Assembly (NCBI GenBank): GCA_945882005.1
Contig: CAMCWG010000158.1
Location: 1-7,021 of the forward strand
DNA from: Bordetella parapertussis
GTDB taxonomy: Bacteria; Pseudomonadota; Gammaproteobacteria; Burkholderiales; Burkholderiaceae_B
DNA length: 7,021 nt
Direction of reading: 5' to 3'
Below, one piece after another: positions 5,347 to 7,021 of the stretch (positions within the stretch are counted from its first letter, which is position 1; each line of letters begins with the position of its first letter). Below the pieces are notes generated by a model that did no database searches, was not told the DNA's origin, and worked only from the letters and a program-made list of their open reading frames with translations. The position numbers and the translations under genes were made by a program.

Positions 5347-6143
5347 CAAACAACACCTCAGTAAATGCGCGAGTTTTTTGTATCGCCAATCAAAAAGGTG
5401 GGGTGGGTAAAACCACAACCGCCATCAATCTTTCAGCCGGCCTCGCAAAGTTAAAACAGCGCGTCCTGTTGATTGATCTCGACCCACAAGGCAATGCAAC
5501 CATGGGAAGCGGGATTGATAAGAGCACCCTTGCCCACAATTTGTATGACGTCCTAATTGGCGAGGCAACGATTGAACAAGCACGTGTCGCGTCTACGAGC
5601 GGTGGCTACGATGTTCTGCCGGCCAATCGTGAACTCTCTGGCGCAGAAATCGATCTCGTTGGAATGGATGAGCGTGAGCTCCAATTAAAACAGGCGATCG
5701 CAAGCGTCGCGTCAGAATATGATTTTGTATTGATTGATTGCCCGCCCACCTTATCGCTTTTGACGCTGAACGGCCTCGCTGCAGCACATGGAGTGATTAT
5801 CCCCATGCAATGTGAATATTTTGCGCTGGAGGGGTTGTCCGATCTGGTCAATACCATTAAGCGTGTGCATCGCAACATCAATCCAGAGCTTAGTTTGATT
5901 GGCTTATTGCGCGTGATGTACGACCCACGCGTGACCTTACAGCAACAGGTGTCTGCTCAGCTCGAGTCCCACTTCGGTGACAAAGTATTTAAAACAGTTG
6001 TGCCAAGAAACGTACGTTTAGCTGAAGCGCCCAGCCATGGCATGCCGGGCGTGGTTTACGACCCGAGTTCGCGTGGCGCACAAGCCTATATCGCATTTGG
6101 TGCAGAAGTCATCGAACGTGTACGTGCGAATAATGGCGCGTAA
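5343..6143 (+). CDS. parA: Chromosome partitioning ATPase ParA (Soj family)
   Basis: ParA is a deviant-Walker ATPase that binds the nucleoid non-specifically when ATP-bound and is released by ParB-stimulated hydrolysis, moving parS-bound origins apart. The 266-residue product starts almost directly with the ATPase fold and has no N-terminal helix-turn-helix, so it is of the chromosomal Soj type and not the large plasmid P1/F type. Visible motifs are the deviant Walker A KGGVGKTT (18-25) with the signature K18, the switch strand LLIDLDPQGNAT (42-53), and Walker B VLIDCPPTLS (129-138). The ATG overlaps the rsmG stop as ATGA. A TTG at 5310 would add 11 residues and run deeper into rsmG; I prefer the ATG because the coupled overlap is typical and the N-terminus then matches the family. 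Confidence 0.96.
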   Translation: MTNNTSVNARVFCIANQKGGVGKTTTAINLSAGLAKLKQRVLLIDLDPQGNATMGSGIDKSTLAHNLYDVLIGEATIEQARVASTSGGYDVLPANRELSGAEIDLVGMDERELQLKQAIASVASEYDFVLIDCPPTLSLLTLNGLAAAHGVIIPMQCEYFALEGLSDLVNTIKRVHRNINPELSLIGLLRVMYDPRVTLQQQVSAQLESHFGDKVFKTVVPRNVRLAEAPSHGMPGVVYDPSSRGAQAYIAFGAEVIERVRANNGA

Positions 6144-6197
6144 GCAAACAAAAACACTAGACGGCGCCAGCTCGCGCTCAACGACGGAAATATAGAA

Positions 6198-7021
6198 ATG
6201 GTCACCAAAAAACCTAAAGGCCTCGGGCGCGGATTAGAAGCGCTTCTTGGTGCAGACGCCCCCGGCATTGGACAACTCGGGCAAGCGGACACCCCACAAG
6301 GGCAGCCAAGCACCTTAGCCGTAAACAAACTACAGGCCGGCAAATATCAACCACGCACGCGCATGGACGAGGGTGCGCTCGCCGAGCTCGCGGACTCAAT
6401 TCGCGTACAGGGCATCATGCAACCGATCTTGGTTAGACCGATCGATGCAGGTAAAGGACGTTACGAAATTATTGCGGGTGAACGTCGTTTTCGTGCAGCC
6501 CAACTTGCGGGGTTAACGGAAGTTCCAGTGTTGGTTAAAGATGTAGCGGACGAGCACGCTGCAGCAATGGCGTTGATTGAGAACATTCAGCGCGAAGACC
6601 TTAACCCGCTTGAAGAGGCGCAGGGTGTAAAGCGCTTGCTTGACGAGTTCGGCCTGACCCACGAGCAAGCTGCGCAAGCAATCGGTCGTTCGCGCTCAGC
6701 AACCAGCAATTTGTTGCGCCTGCTGAACCTGGCAAGTGCAGTCCAAACAATGTTGCTCGCTGGTGATATTGAAATGGGCCATGCGCGTGCGCTGCTGGCT
6801 GTCGATGCCGCAACGCAAATCCAACTTGCAAATCAAATCATTGCAAAGCGCTTGTCGGTGCGCGATGCCGAGCAACTCGTGACGCGCGCGGATAAGGGTG
6901 TGTCAACCAAATCATCACGCACCAAGCCAGTGTCTCGTGATGTTGCAAGGCTTGAAGAAGCTCTGTCTGATCAGCTGGGTACAAAGGTGACATTAAAAGT
7001 TACGGGTAAGGAGCGTGGTCA
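6198..7021 (+). CDS. parB: Chromosome partitioning protein ParB (Spo0J family), 3' end cut off
   Basis: ParB is the parS-specific CTPase clamp of the segregation system. The window holds 274 codons plus two bases. Burkholderiales homologues are near 300 residues as I recall, so only part of the C-terminal dimerisation domain should be missing. The N-terminus KPKGLGRGLEALLG (5-18) is the ParA-contacting peptide. The N-terminal CTP-binding domain has QPRTRMDEGALAELADSI (51-68), GIMQPILVRP (72-81) and the CTPase motif GERRFRA (94-100), then ENIQREDLNPLEEA (128-141). The parS-reading helix-turn-helix covers roughly 154-176 (THEQAAQAIGRSRSATSNLL region). The ATG is the only usable start after the in-frame parA stop at 6141-6143, with GGA at 6186-6188 as a weak ribosome-binding site. 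It lies 54 bp after parA, in the same frame, and probably in the same transcript. Confidence 0.96.
   Translation, partial: MVTKKPKGLGRGLEALLGADAPGIGQLGQADTPQGQPSTLAVNKLQAGKYQPRTRMDEGALAELADSIRVQGIMQPILVRPIDAGKGRYEIIAGERRFRAAQLAGLTEVPVLVKDVADEHAAAMALIENIQREDLNPLEEAQGVKRLLDEFGLTHEQAAQAIGRSRSATSNLLRLLNLASAVQTMLLAGDIEMGHARALLAVDAATQIQLANQIIAKRLSVRDAEQLVTRADKGVSTKSSRTKPVSRDVARLEEALSDQLGTKVTLKVTGKERG

Noticed and set aside
5581..5586. CACGTG inside parA as a possible third parS
   Set aside because: Only the central hexamer matches; the flanking GTTT/AAAC arms are absent.
5037..5881. Minus-strand open frames opposite rsmG and parA
   Set aside because: Mirror frames of conserved genes with no support of their own.
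6086..6831. Minus-strand open frames opposite the parA end and parB
   Set aside because: The plus strand here reads continuously as ParB with all family motifs, so the reverse frames are by-products of GC-rich codons.
1..7021. CRISPR arrays, insertion sequences, tRNA or rRNA genes, phage genes
   Set aside because: No regularly spaced repeats, transposase motifs, cloverleaf-like or rRNA-like segments were seen on either strand.

Overview
This window looks like the replication-origin and partition region of a betaproteobacterial chromosome, most likely Burkholderiales. The MnmG, ParA and ParB sequences resemble those of Burkholderiales as I remember them. The base composition is moderate: a sampled line inside the aminotransferase gene is about 38% G+C and one inside parB about 67%. 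That would fit a lower-GC Alcaligenaceae-type lineage, but the genus cannot be set from the sequence alone.

Layout. Positions 1-93 are AT-rich sequence downstream of a minus-strand aminotransferase gene of the YbdL type (94-1263). A 67-bp divergent spacer (1264-1330) with an operator-like dyad separates it from a plus-strand gene for an AbrB-family (PF05145-type) membrane protein (1331-2386). A 366-bp gene-free stretch (2387-2752) follows. It holds at least five DnaA-box-like 9-mers, all on one strand and partly in a 12-bp register. It also holds two identical 16-bp ParB-binding palindromes (parS) and a sigma70-type promoter for the next gene. I read it as a probable oriC interleaved with the chromosomal centromere.

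To the right is a tightly packed operon: mnmG (2753-4666), rsmG (4666-5346, TAATG overlap), parA (5343-6143, ATGA overlap) and parB (from 6198, cut by the window end). MnmG makes the cmnm5U34 tRNA modification with MnmE, RsmG methylates 16S rRNA, and ParA/ParB segregate the origin by acting on parS. The proteins and their DNA target are therefore encoded side by side, and one parS lies directly against the promoter of the operon that encodes ParB.

No mobile element, CRISPR array, tRNA or rRNA was seen. I see no wholly new gene system. The part most worth a second look is the organisation of the 2387-2752 region.
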